NCBI RefSeq assembly: GCF_014207605.1
Contig: NZ_JACHHI010000001.1
Location: forward strand, 1-64,000
Source: Negativicoccus succinicivorans
Lineage (GTDB): Bacteria > Bacillota > Negativicutes > Veillonellales > Negativicoccaceae
DNA length: 64,000 nucleotides
Direction of reading: 5' to 3'
In this document: positions 33,743-40,458 of the stretch, in pieces
Position numbering within the stretch: the stretch's first letter is position 1
How the letters are laid out: every line of letters begins with the position of its first letter
Made by a program: the position numbers and the translations under genes
The notes under the pieces: model-generated
The model's database searches: none
Told to the model about the DNA's origin: nothing
The model's input: only the letters and a program-made list of their open reading frames with translations

Positions 33743-33973
33743 ATGATAACCTATGAAGAATACAGAGCAATAGTTGTAGAGCAGTTTAGATATTATTGGA
33801 AAGATTTAAGTGACGAAGAGGTAGAAGCCTACTTTGAGCGAGAAGGAAATGAAGTCACGAGAGCACGCTATGAAGATGACGTTGAAAGCCTGAAAGAGGG
33901 AGAAATCACCGAACGCATACTGGAAGAATATTGCCCTGCGTCGGTGGCGTATTGTTTATCCCTGATGTATTAA
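33743..33973 (+). CDS. Phage-type small protein, orphan immunity-like
   Basis: 76 residues, acidic (ITYEEYRAIVVEQFRYYWKDLSDEEVEAYFEREGNE...), ending ASVAYCLSLMY. I recall similar small acidic proteins with YCLxxMY ends in Firmicute phages, without an assigned function. The last codons and the terminator are repeated in the prophage at 8872-8947, where the rest of the gene is gone. It lies right after the CRISPR array, outside the prophage, with no toxin or phage neighbours. It probably came from a related phage's head-morphogenesis locus. Confidence 0.6.
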   Translation: MITYEEYRAIVVEQFRYYWKDLSDEEVEAYFEREGNEVTRARYEDDVESLKEGEITERILEEYCPASVAYCLSLMY

Positions 33974-34011
33974 AAGCCGCTAAAGCGAAATGCTGAGGCG
34001 GTTTTTTGTTC
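33972..34011 (+). terminator. Terminator shared with the prophage
   Basis: Near copy of the prophage terminator at 8909-8947: AAAAGCCGCTAAAGCG / TGCTGAGGCGG then T's. Confidence 0.65.
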
Positions 34012-34028
34012 AAATATTTATTTGTCAA

Positions 34029-34056
34029 TTAAGACGCCTGTGGCGTCTTTTTTATT
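34029..34056 (+). terminator. Second terminator
   Basis: Perfect stem AAGACGCC / GGCGTCTT with loop TGT, followed by T's. Confidence 0.7.
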
Positions 34057-34319
34057 TGCTTTCAACACGACGGTCTAAAGAAGCATGCCCGGAGAGTGGC
34101 GAGATGGTTTGCGCGCAGCGTCATGTTTGCGTTGTGCCGCAAGGCGAAAGAGGTGGCGCTATTTTTTACATACGCGGTCCACGTTTGAGGTGATTACAAC
34201 ATATGGTTTAGTCGATTAGAGATCATTTTTTACTCTCTGTTAATATTTCATTTCGCATCTCTTTTACGGCGACATGCTATACTTATACTAATCGGAAAAG
34301 CAGTTTATAAAGGAGAAAC
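34057..34319 (+). promoter_or_regulatory. Intergenic region upstream of the glycosyltransferase gene
   Basis: No convincing gene. A short frame (34104-34193) encodes about 29 residues (VCAQRHVCVVPQGERGG...) without a ribosome site and is not annotated. A -10-like TATACT near 34281 and AAAGGAG before 34320 suggest the promoter of the next gene lies at the right end. Confidence 0.35.
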
Positions 34320-35414
34320 ATGAAGTATAAACCGAAAGTTTGTCTTCTTTCCGCGTCGATCGGGCAAGGACACGTGCAGGCGGCGCGCGCGGTGGCGGAA
34401 GCGTTGAAACGGCATCCTACGGGATATCGCGTGCAATCGTTGGATTTTTTGTCGCGTGATATGATATCGCTTGATTATTGGATGCGCGAGACATACATCA
34501 AGATGATCGATTTATTTCCGCTGATTTATGATCTTTTATACCATCAATCGCAACGTCGGCACGGCGGTAAGCAGGTTCGTAGCCTGCTGGCGCGCACGTT
34601 CCGCAGTCGCATGCGGCATTTACTGGAAGTGCTATCACCGGATGCATTGGTGTTGACGCATCCGTTTCCCGCGGCAGCGGCCGCTAAGCTGGTGGAAAAA
34701 GGCGAGCTCCATATCCCGATTGTGACGGTGATTACGGACTTTGATTTACACCAATTATGGGTGTATAAAAACATCACGGCGTATTGTGTACCGTCGGCAC
34801 AGGTGCGTGACGAACTGATCGCGGCGGGCATTGAAAAAGAACGCGTGTTTGTAACAGGCATCCCGATTATGCAGCGGTTTTATGAGATGAGAAAAGCCTC
34901 TTTGCGCGAACCGGGGACCGTTTTGATCATGGGGGGCGGCACCGGTCTGGGCGCGGTGAAGGATATTTTATGGCGCCTGACGCAAGTGGAAGCGGTGCAG
35001 CGCGTTATCGTTGTGACAGGACAAAATTTTACGCTGTTTGATGAAATTCAGGAAATGCGAGAAGAGTTGCGCGTGCCGCTGGAGTTGTACGGATACACGA
35101 ATGAAATCCCGCGACTGATGGCTCGCGCGTCATTATTGGTGACGAAGCCGGGGGCGTTGACCACGACGGAAGCGATGACAATGCATTTGCCGATGTTATT
35201 GGTGGATGCCATTCCGGGGCAAGAGGAAGCGAACGCGGCGCACTTGGAAAAGATCGGCTGCGCGAAATGGATTTTACGGGAGCAGCTGGTGCCGGTCACA
35301 CGCGAATTTTTCGCCGGGGAAGCGACTTGGTATACAGGCGATCAACAAAAAACGCAACACAGCGCTCAACTTGTCGCCGACATTATTGATTCGCTGGTGA
35401 CTTTTGAAAATTGA
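34320..35414 (+). CDS. Diacylglycerol glucosyltransferase-like protein (MGDG synthase family)
   Basis: 364 residues with AAGGAG before the ATG. VCLLSASIGQGHVQAARAVAEAL is the GxGHxxAA motif of the MGDG-synthase N-terminal domain. LTHPFPAAAAA and VTVITDFDLHQLWV follow. The C-terminal GT-B half has VLIMGGGTGLGAV and the donor-binding VTKPGALTTTEAM and PGQEEANA. Such enzymes add sugars to diacylglycerol (UgtP-like), or may work on other lipid acceptors. Confidence 0.85.
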   Translation: MKYKPKVCLLSASIGQGHVQAARAVAEALKRHPTGYRVQSLDFLSRDMISLDYWMRETYIKMIDLFPLIYDLLYHQSQRRHGGKQVRSLLARTFRSRMRHLLEVLSPDALVLTHPFPAAAAAKLVEKGELHIPIVTVITDFDLHQLWVYKNITAYCVPSAQVRDELIAAGIEKERVFVTGIPIMQRFYEMRKASLREPGTVLIMGGGTGLGAVKDILWRLTQVEAVQRVIVVTGQNFTLFDEIQEMREELRVPLELYGYTNEIPRLMARASLLVTKPGALTTTEAMTMHLPMLLVDAIPGQEEANAAHLEKIGCAKWILREQLVPVTREFFAGEATWYTGDQQKTQHSAQLVADIIDSLVTFEN

Positions 35415-35421
35415 GCCACAA

Positions 35422-35447
35422 AAAAAGAGCCCTGAGGCTCTTTTTTA
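35422..35447. terminator. Bidirectional terminator between converging genes
   Basis: Stem AAAAGAGCC / GGCTCTTTT around CTGA with T's on one side and A's on the other, between the glycosyltransferase gene and the minus-strand gene. Confidence 0.8.
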
Positions 35448-36074
35448 TTTTGCGGGTGCCGGCGCGGCGGGCAATAATGTGGTGCCGCTGATTTGACGAT
35501 ACGCATCATAGACTTCGGCTGCATTTTGCAAACGTTTAATGCGCCAAAACCCGGTGGAATCTTTCACCAGCGACAAATGCAACGGGATGTACCGGTCACG
35601 ATTAATTTCACGGAGACGGACAAGGACTTCCGCGTCCGTGTCTTCCGATGTCAGTGTTTGGATGTCAGTGACTTCGTAATTGGACGGCGGGGCGTCCTTT
35701 TCATTGGTAAGCAGCGGAATGGAAATGATCGGCGCGGAGTTTTTCTGTTCGACTTGCGAGCGCAAGGCGTGGCTCAGGGCCTGAATAAAAATGGGCCGCA
35801 TGGCGTACATAATAGCTGCCGGCATGCTTGTACCGGCGTTGGCGCTGTCGCGAAAGACGTCATCGAAACCGTCTTGCACCAACGTATCAATATCGACGCG
35901 CCGTTCAAAGCGCGTAAGATTGTGCTCGCGCGCCGCATCGGCCGCGTCCATGACCGCATATTTAGGAGTGCGAATATAGTAGCCGTAATAAAATAAAAGG
36001 ACACCGGCCACCAGAATAAGGGCGGCGAGAAGTACATACCACCAACGATTTTTTTGTCCAGTTGAAGTGTTCAC
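35445..36074 (-). CDS. Membrane-anchored DUF2939-like protein
   Basis: 209 residues from a GTG at 36074 with AAGGAGG 5 bases upstream; the longer open frame runs through the tRNA and is spurious. One N-terminal membrane helix (WWYVLLAALILVAGVLLFYYGYYI) is followed by TPKYAVMDAADAAREHNLTRFERRVDID, the pattern of DUF2939 proteins. The remaining external domain has a Pro/Ala tail. The function of this family is unknown; the topology predicts most of the protein outside the cytoplasmic membrane. Confidence 0.75.
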   Translation of the reverse strand: MNTSTGQKNRWWYVLLAALILVAGVLLFYYGYYIRTPKYAVMDAADAAREHNLTRFERRVDIDTLVQDGFDDVFRDSANAGTSMPAAIMYAMRPIFIQALSHALRSQVEQKNSAPIISIPLLTNEKDAPPSNYEVTDIQTLTSEDTDAEVLVRLREINRDRYIPLHLSLVKDSTGFWRIKRLQNAAEVYDAYRQISGTTLLPAAPAPAK

Positions 36075-36163
36075 GGAGACCTCCTTACCAGTTGATAAAT
36101 CTATTTTGACAGGCAACGAAATGATTGTCAAACAAGCTGATTTTACAAAATACATAAAAAATA

Positions 36164-36193
36164 TTGACGAGCGCGGGCAAAGTATGGTAGTAT
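36164..36193 (+). promoter_or_regulatory. Promoter of the tRNA-Leu gene
   Basis: TTGACG (36164-36169) and TAGTAT (36188-36193) are spaced 18 bases, 19 bases before the tRNA. Confidence 0.5.
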
Positions 36194-36211
36194 TGTCACA
36201 TTGAAAGACGT

Positions 36212-36295
36212 GCCGGAGTGGCGGAATGGCAGACGCACCTGACTCAAAATCAGGCGGGTAAAACCGTGGGGGTTCAAGTCCCTTCTCCGGCACCA
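36212..36295 (+). tRNA. tRNA-Leu (anticodon CAA)
   Basis: 84 bases including an encoded CCA. Acceptor arms GCCGGAG / CTCCGGC, D-arm with GTGGCGGAATGGCAG, anticodon stem CTGA / TCAG with loop CTCAAAA, a long variable arm (CGGGTAAAACCGTG) and T-loop GGTTCAAGTCC. The long variable arm marks it as class II, Leu. Its 3' end borders the decayed mobile element and is the likely attachment site. Confidence 0.97.
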
Positions 36296-36313
36296 TAATT
36301 TTCACATATTGAC

Positions 36314-36351
36314 ACGAAAAGCTGAGTGACGAAGTCATTTGGCTTTTTATT
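36314..36351 (+). terminator. Terminator after tRNA-Leu
   Basis: Stem AAAAGC..AGTGAC / GTCATT..GGCTTTTT around GAA, ending in T's. Confidence 0.6.
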
Positions 36352-36529
36352 TGCGCATTTTCAAAGCATTTCAAAGGCTTCTAATTATCCGTTGGAAGTC
36401 TTTCATTTGGGCATTTTACGGTTTTACAGGATTTCAGACAGTTACACAGCCGTGCCCCTTTTTATAAAAAACTGGGCACAAAACTTCATAACGGATGGAT
36501 AATAAAAGAAGCCGGTTACATGCCGACTC

Positions 36530-36610
36530 TTATTTTTCGATCGCGCTGATCACGACTTCTTTTTGCGTTTTGGTGACGTGGGTGTAGATTTCCATGGTAG
36601 TTCTCATGGA
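36530..36610 (-). pseudogene. Tyrosine recombinase (integrase) C-terminal remnant
   Basis: Read on the minus strand, the segment encodes MRTTMEIYTHVTKTQKEVV and ends a few codons later. TTMEIYTHVT is the region around the catalytic Tyr at the end of phage integrases. The preceding part of the enzyme is missing or unreadable, so only about 25 residues remain. It points towards the tRNA-Leu 3' end, consistent with that tRNA being the old integration site. Confidence 0.7.
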
Positions 36611-36763
36611 GAAGTATTTGACGAAAGACAGAACGCTGATATTCTTTAAATAGAAGTATTTGAGGTGGAAAAATTCGTAGCATCCACGCGCCGCTGGCTT
36701 GACAGAGGAGACTCGAGAGATGTAGGAGAAGACTACGTCTACCAAATACTTCTGCCAATGTAA

Positions 36764-36797
36764 TTAGCCGCCTAGGCGTTATGCCGGGCGGTTTTTG
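36764..36797 (+). terminator. Terminator of phage cassette type
   Basis: Stem AGCCGCC / GGGCGGTT with inner AGGC / GCCG pairing, then T's. It is almost the same as the one at 39344. Confidence 0.55.
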
Positions 36798-36850
36798 GTT
36801 GGGAAAATTTATTTACAAAGGCCTCAGTTGATTTTTTATAAAAACGCATA

Positions 36851-36971
36851 AGAAAAGAACCCTTAGCCCCCCCGCCAGATAAAGGGCAAGGGCTCTAAGG
36901 GTTCTTTCTTATGTTTATTGTAAAGGGATAAGATTCAAATGTCAAACCAGTCGCGGAAGTGGATAAGAAAC
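36851..36971 (+). repeat. 121-bp repeat unit, copy 1, with hairpin
   Basis: Left arm AAGAAAAGAACCCTTAG and right arm CTAAGGGTTCTTTCTT enclose a conserved centre (AGCCCCCC.CCAG....GGGC.AGGG). After it comes GTCAAACCAGTCG.GGAAGTGGATAAG-like sequence shared with copy 2. In one frame the tail reads DSNVKPVAEVDKK. Copy 2 is exactly 310 bases downstream. Confidence 0.75.
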
Positions 36972-37049
36972 GGGTATCCGGTAGCAAAAAATAAGAATCA
37001 TCCGACAACCTGGATATTTTGTAATATCGTTAAAAGGGCTACCGAATGA
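36939..37049 (+). CDS. Possible small ORF inside repeat copy 1
   Basis: 36 codons from ATG 36939 (MSNQSRKWIRNGYPVAKNK...), overlapping the next small frame by ATGA. There is no clear ribosome site. Copy 2 of the repeat breaks this frame after SRKWIRN, so conservation does not support it. Listed only because it couples to the Cys-rich frame. Confidence 0.2.
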   Translation: MSNQSRKWIRNGYPVAKNKNHPTTWIFCNIVKRATE

Positions 37050-37150
37050 ATTCTCATGCTTATTATGAATGCGGATGTGGCAAATGTCAAATTATAACAA
37101 TCCCCAGAAACAGCAGCTGCTGGGCGTGTACAAGGCGTGCTTCGGAGTGA
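37046..37150 (+). CDS. Possible Cys-rich mini-protein
   Basis: 34 residues beginning MNSHAYYECGCGKCQII and containing a second pair, CWAC, 18 residues later. CxCxxC and CxxC pairs in so short a peptide suggest a zinc-ribbon knuckle. The start overlaps the preceding stop, and no good ribosome site is seen. It may be a remnant of a larger gene. Confidence 0.3.
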   Translation: MNSHAYYECGCGKCQIITIPRNSSCWACTRRASE

Positions 37151-37160
37151 CGGATATACA

Positions 37161-37281
37161 ACAAAGAAGAAGCTTTAGCCCCCCCACCAGTACGGGCGAG
37201 GGTTCTAAAACTTCTTCTTTGAATTTATTATAAAGAGAGAAGACTCAAGTGTCAAACCAGTCGAGGAAGTGGATAAGAAAC
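37161..37281 (+). repeat. 121-bp repeat unit, copy 2, with compensated hairpin
   Basis: Arms CAAAGAAGAAGCTTTAG / CTAAAACTTCTTCTTTG differ from copy 1 but still pair, while the centre (AGCCCCCC.CCAG....GGGC.AGGG) and the tail are conserved. The tail frame reads DSSVKPVEEVDKK and continues into the 37209-37484 frame. Confidence 0.75.
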
Positions 37282-37484
37282 TAGTATTCAATAGGAAGGA
37301 AAAGATGGTGTCGTTGAATCGTTTACCGCCGACGGATGAGCATATCGAAAAACTTGTAAGTGGTGCTGGCTTGAAATATACTAAGGGCAAGACAGGTAAG
37401 AAGCGATTCTATGATGCTTCCGGTAGTGTTGTTGTCTATCCATCGAATAATAGTGCTATAGGGCAAAAAGGCATATTAAACTGA
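37209..37484 (+). pseudogene. C-terminal fragment of an unknown protein, probably a toxin tip
   Basis: The frame is open from 37209 without a usable start until internal ATGs at 37269/37305. The end reads LPPTDEHIEKLVSGAGLKYTKGKTG, then a short basic and beta-like tail (KKRFYDASGSVVVYPSNNSAI). A homologous but broken tail lies in repeat copy 1. The length and context, just before a TNT relic and immunity-like genes, fit a discarded toxin end. It could also be translated as a 71-residue protein from 37269. Confidence 0.45.
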
Positions 37485-37494
37485 TCCGTAAATG

Positions 37495-37740
37495 ATGTTA
37501 TCCTTAGGCCGCTACAAGGTGGCGAAATCGGACGTTATGTAAGTCCTAAAGGAACGAAATTAGCGGCGCGCGCAATGCCCGATAGTGGTTGGGAAAGAAG
37601 AATATATCTACCGTGCTAGAAAAGATATTAGGGTGTGTTGACTTCACGAGTTGTACCGTGGTTCGGTCAACGCGGACTTGGCGTTCAATATAAGTTACCG
37701 ACACGGTTAAAGAGTTGTTGTGGTCCGACAAAGTGAAAGA
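37495..37740 (+). pseudogene. Decayed TNT-family (NAD glycohydrolase) toxin domain
   Basis: Three frames together give the TNT pattern: GGEIGRYVSPKGTKLAARAMP (37518-37580), then a frameshifted YRARKDIRV, then VVPWFGQRGLGVQYKLPTR (about 37643-37700). The GRYVSPKGT and PWFGQxGxGxQYxLP blocks are diagnostic for the tuberculosis-necrotizing-toxin fold that destroys NAD. At least two frameshifts and stops make it inactive. It lies directly before two immunity-like genes that may have protected against it. Confidence 0.75.
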
Positions 37741-37751
37741 GGTGTTGAAAG

Positions 37752-38033
37752 ATGAAATTTCATGAGTTGGAGAAAATACTGGTAGATGCGAATGTATGGC
37801 CGTATAATTATGCGATAGGAAATCTACACAAGCCGTTAGCAGAAGTAGCGTATTGCCTTATAAAGGATGGGCAACGTTATCGATTTTTTATTACAGAAAG
37901 AGATGAACTGGTAGAAGAAAAATTTTTTAATAGTGAAAATAACGCATGTAGGTATTTTTTAAGAGAATTTGTTAAAGATGATCAGAATTTGCAGCAATAC
38001 CTTGATGCGAAACGATTAACGGCTGCGCCATGA
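37752..38033 (+). CDS. Putative immunity protein (paralogue A)
   Basis: 93 residues with AAAGAGGTG before the ATG. The middle (KPLAEVAYCLIKDGQRYRFFITERDELVEEKFFNSENNACRYFL) has the strand-strand-helix look of Imm59-like immunity proteins (ER-E..F.SE..A..F). It is about 40 percent similar by eye to the next gene and overlaps it by 4 bases. It directly follows the TNT relic, so it may have been its immunity protein. Confidence 0.6.
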   Translation: MKFHELEKILVDANVWPYNYAIGNLHKPLAEVAYCLIKDGQRYRFFITERDELVEEKFFNSENNACRYFLREFVKDDQNLQQYLDAKRLTAAP

Positions 38034-38323
38034 GGTTTTCGCTGATGACATTTGCCGACGTAAAAAGAATAATGAAAAAGCATGATATTTGGGATGAGAA
38101 CTATTCTATTGAAGAAGATAAGCCACTGGCAGAGGTAGCGTTGTGTTTGGATAGGATTAAGGATAAATACCGATTTTACATTGTTGAGCGAGATGTTATT
38201 TATAAGCAATACTTGTTCGATACGGAAGATGCTGCATGTAAAATGTTCCTAACGGAAATGGCGCTTGATAGTCCCGAATTGGAAAAGTATTTGAGACCGG
38301 AAAAGAAAAGGAGGGGGGACTAA
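38030..38323 (+). CDS. Putative immunity protein (paralogue B)
   Basis: 97 residues. It shares KPLAEVALCLDRIKDKYRFYIVERD and FDTEDAACKMFLTEMALDSPELEKYL with paralogue A, so the two arose by tandem duplication. The stop overlaps the start of the next gene (TAATG). Function by context only. Confidence 0.6.
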   Translation: MRFSLMTFADVKRIMKKHDIWDENYSIEEDKPLAEVALCLDRIKDKYRFYIVERDVIYKQYLFDTEDAACKMFLTEMALDSPELEKYLRPEKKRRGD

Positions 38324-38505
38324 TGCAATCGAAAGAATTAGATTGTGTATTATTGCGAAACGGAAAAGAAGTTGTTATTATTGACGATTCGCTCGAAGGC
38401 TACTATTTAGTAGAAGACGGGGACGTTGAAGAAACCGGAGCTCCTCCGTTCACCATAAAAGAGGATGAGATTGTGGAAATAACATATGTTGCAAAGCCTT
38501 CTTGA
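38323..38505 (+). CDS. Small immunity-like protein (beta-rich)
   Basis: 60 residues, acidic, with GGAGGGG before the ATG. DCVLLRNGKEVVIIDDSLEGYYLVEDGD resembles the SH3-like small immunity proteins (DUF4926-type). Position between an immunity paralogue and a toxin tail relic supports this. Confidence 0.5.
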   Translation: MQSKELDCVLLRNGKEVVIIDDSLEGYYLVEDGDVEETGAPPFTIKEDEIVEITYVAKPS

Positions 38506-38507
38506 GA

Positions 38508-38618
38508 TTTAAATTAATTGACGGAAAAACAGCATCCATTGTTACGGCGTGGATTAAAGATAAAAAGGCCGGGGAGGTAAGATTGACATCATGCTATGTG
38601 ACGAAAAAGAAAGAATAG
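38508..38618 (+). pseudogene. C-terminal tail of a nuclease-type toxin
   Basis: An open frame with no start: LIDGKTASIVTAWIKDKK, then AGEVRLTSCYVTKKKE and stop. The pattern of strand-TxW-strand-RLTSxYV at a protein end matches BECR/DUF6883-type toxin domains on phage head proteins. Only the last 36 residues remain. Its 3' end overlaps the start of the following immunity-like gene, the normal arrangement of toxin and immunity. Confidence 0.5.
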
Positions 38619-38812
38619 ATTTATATGATTACATAGAGCTAGCGGATGGAAGAAAAGGCTATGTAGTTGAAAGTTGGGATGCGGGCAAAGCGTTTGATAT
38701 AGAATTAGATGAGCAATACGGCGACAAAGATGATAACCGAATTGTTGTGGTAGGAATTGAAGCAGTAAAAAGAGTGTTGTGCAAGGTCTCGCAAAAGACC
38801 ACATATGGATGA
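38591..38812 (+). CDS. Immunity-like SH3-fold protein
   Basis: 73 residues. LYDYIELADGRKGYVVESWDAGKAFDIELDE is similar to DUF4926-type small beta-barrel immunity proteins. It overlaps the toxin tail relic before it by 28 bases, which makes it the likely cognate partner. Its end overlaps the next frame. Confidence 0.6.
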   Translation: MLCDEKERIDLYDYIELADGRKGYVVESWDAGKAFDIELDEQYGDKDDNRIVVVGIEAVKRVLCKVSQKTTYG

Positions 38813-39041
38813 GATTGGAAAAATAATCAGCCACAATCGAGGAAAGATTATCACTTCGCATAGCCACCCGAACAGTAACCCACCTGCGGGCAGTGATTTG
38901 TTCTCGGTATTAGTGCACAGGCATTATAAAAGGTATGTGGTTACCATAGAAGGAGGTGTGTATGAATATAAAATTACTGGAGATCGAGCAAACGAATACT
39001 GTTTCTTTGATACAAAAGTTGCCGGATTTAATAATGAATAG
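38805..39041 (+). CDS. Fragment of a JAB-like (HxHP) toxin/peptidase domain
   Basis: 78 residues. ITSHSHPNSNPPAGSDLFSVL has the HxHP-(x)n-S-D arrangement of JAB/MPN-like domains that occur at the ends of phage head proteins. The residues before and after are too few for a complete enzyme, and spacing to the Ser differs slightly from the standard motif. Probably a surviving tip of a toxin gene, possibly translated from 38805. AAGACCAC upstream is a poor ribosome site. Confidence 0.45.
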   Translation: MDEIGKIISHNRGKIITSHSHPNSNPPAGSDLFSVLVHRHYKRYVVTIEGGVYEYKITGDRANEYCFFDTKVAGFNNE

Positions 39042-39129
39042 ATATAATACAAGTACTAAGGATGCCATTATTGAAATACTTGATCAATATGAAGAGTCAA
39101 GGTTAGTTAGCTGGAAGGAGGTAAAGTGA
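39034..39129 (+). CDS. Short ORF, possible immunity fragment
   Basis: 31 residues (MNRYNTSTKDAIIEILDQYEESRLV...), overlapping the genes on both sides. It could be an N-terminal remnant of an immunity protein or a leader that couples translation to the next gene. Low confidence. Confidence 0.3.
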   Translation: MNRYNTSTKDAIIEILDQYEESRLVSWKEVK

Positions 39130-39338
39130 TGGCTGAGTTTAGAGAGTTATCATGGAATCCTTTTGAAGGACTACCGCTCGTTTTTTTGGATAAACTGATC
39201 GAATATGGAGAGGAAAAAGGGGATCCTGAATGTTGTGCGTTTGTTGACGAAGTTTATGAAAAACTTGATTGGCGCAAATGCAAGATTCCCGATGTGTTGA
39301 AACCGTATCTCAAGGAAGAATACAAAGAGAGCGAATAA
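39129..39338 (+). CDS. Small acidic immunity-like protein
   Basis: 69 residues with GGAAGGAGG before the ATG at 39129. It is acidic with a Trp-Pro start (FRELSWNPFEGLPLVFLDKLIEYGEEKGD). Directly behind the JAB-like fragment, it has the size and place of an immunity gene. I do not recognise the family. Confidence 0.55.
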   Translation: MAEFRELSWNPFEGLPLVFLDKLIEYGEEKGDPECCAFVDEVYEKLDWRKCKIPDVLKPYLKEEYKESE

Positions 39339-39341
39339 AGA

Positions 39342-39376
39342 CCGCCGAGGCGTTATGCCGGGCGGTTTTTTGTTGG
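39342..39376 (+). terminator. Terminator of phage cassette type
   Basis: ACCGCCGAGGC / GCCGGGCGGTT stem then six T's; near copy of 36764-36797. Confidence 0.65.
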
Positions 39377-39392
39377 GCCGGAGGCAGTAAAA

Positions 39393-39545
39393 ATGGATAA
39401 TTTCCGTGTGATTTATCGAATATTGCGGTATATCGAGCGGAGTATGGATCGCAAAGTCCGCAGGAGAATAAAAAGATGCCCGCCTATTGATAGGCGGGTT
39501 ATTCTTTGGCCGAAAAGGATCGTGGTAAACGGGCATGAAACGTGA
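39393..39545 (+). pseudogene. N-terminal remnant of a YjcQ-like phage protein
   Basis: 50 codons. MDNFRVIYRILRYIERSMD is the typical start of YjcQ-family phage proteins, which are normally longer. After about 30 residues the similarity ends and the frame runs to a stop inside the next gene. It shows that this element had phage genes beyond the toxin cassettes. Confidence 0.5.
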
Positions 39546-39909
39546 TGCAGGCGGAAAACAGTGCGTGTCGGTAAGTAACCCTAACGTTGAGCGGGTAAGG
39601 CGTTGGGAGAAAATGATGCACCATAATGCGTCTTTTAGCGAAGATGAACACCCACGCGACAAAAAGGGGCGATTCGCCGAAAGAGGGCTTGCCTTTGCTG
39701 ATAACGCGAGTAGAATGAAATCAAGAGGACGTAAAGAGGTACGGCTGCCGCCGAAAGAGTATGCAAAAGTAATGCATGAACTCCATACAAATTTAACAAA
39801 AGAAGAACGAAACGAAAAGTATCTGGTGAAGCATATTGGTGATTATGCTTACGACATTGAAAATCATGGATTTAACGACTATCTTATTGTGAGGAAAAAG
39901 AGAATTTAG
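39535..39909 (+). CDS. Detached C-terminal toxin domain of a phage head protein
   Basis: 124 residues. FSEDEHPRDKKGRFAERG is the linker typical of phage minor head or portal proteins just before a variable end. The tip KEVRLPPKEYAKVMHELHTNLTKEERN, then KHIGDYAYDIENHGF and DYLIVRKKRI, matches a toxin tip I recall from Firmicute phages and mobile elements. The delivery part of the protein is gone. The five tandem genes after it look like its immunity proteins. It may still be expressed as a small toxin. Confidence 0.6.
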   Translation: MKRDAGGKQCVSVSNPNVERVRRWEKMMHHNASFSEDEHPRDKKGRFAERGLAFADNASRMKSRGRKEVRLPPKEYAKVMHELHTNLTKEERNEKYLVKHIGDYAYDIENHGFNDYLIVRKKRI

Positions 39910-39917
39910 GTGCAGAT

Positions 39918-40151
39918 ATGGATAAAACGTTGCGACTAGTGCACTCAAAAATCAAAAGCTATGTAACGTTACGGCTGGTTCACCGATTGCAAGAAATTTG
40001 GGATAACCCTGAATTTTTGTTAATCGCCGTTGTACATTTGCAGACTGATGAACAGCGACAGAAATTATTAGACATTATCGAGAAAGAAAACTTGACGGAT
40101 ACCGATGAAATTACCAAAATAGCTTGGGATATTGAAGACGGTTACATATGA
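39918..40151 (+). CDS. Tandem immunity paralogue 1
   Basis: 77 residues. The core IWDNPEFLLIAVVHLQTDEQRQKLLDIIEKENLTDTDEI is shared by all five tandem genes. It follows the detached toxin tip after 8 bases, the usual position of the cognate immunity gene. It overlaps paralogue 2 by 4 bases. Confidence 0.65.
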   Translation: MDKTLRLVHSKIKSYVTLRLVHRLQEIWDNPEFLLIAVVHLQTDEQRQKLLDIIEKENLTDTDEITKIAWDIEDGYI

Positions 40152-40430
40152 TGATAAAACGTAACGATCCGACGCATTGGACTGATGAAGAGGTAACGAG
40201 ACTTGTTAACTCAAAAATTCAGAGTTATACCACACTAGAGCTGGTTAATAAACTGAGAGAGATTTGGGATAATCCTCATTTCCCATTGCTTGCAGTTGTT
40301 ACGCTAAAAACCGATGAGAAGCGCCAATGAGAAGCGCCAAAAGTTGTTGGACATCATCAAGAAAGAAAACTTGACGGATGTCGGTGAAATTATATACCTT
40401 GCATTAGATATCAGAGATGAGTTGATATAG
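40148..40430 (+). pseudogene. Tandem immunity paralogue 2, broken by a 13-bp duplication
   Basis: The first 60 codons match the family (TRLVNSKIQSYTTLELVNKLREIWDNPHF...). At 40314-40339 the 13-base unit ATGAGAAGCGCCA occurs twice in a row, which shifts the frame and makes a stop at 40328. Removing one copy restores KRQKLLDIIKKENLTDVGEI and a normal end at 40430. It looks like a recent or reversible slippage event. Confidence 0.85.
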
Positions 40431-40458
40431 AGTAATGTAAAGACTCGGAGAGGATATT

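Noticed and set aside
34104..34193. Short plus-strand frame before the glycosyltransferase gene
   Set aside because: No ribosome site, atypical composition and no recognisable domain.
36075..36374. Minus-strand extension of the DUF2939-like frame through the tRNA (VPEKGLEPPRFYPP...)
   Set aside because: This is the well-known artefact of translating the complement of a tRNA-Leu gene; the real start is the GTG at 36074 with AAGGAGG.
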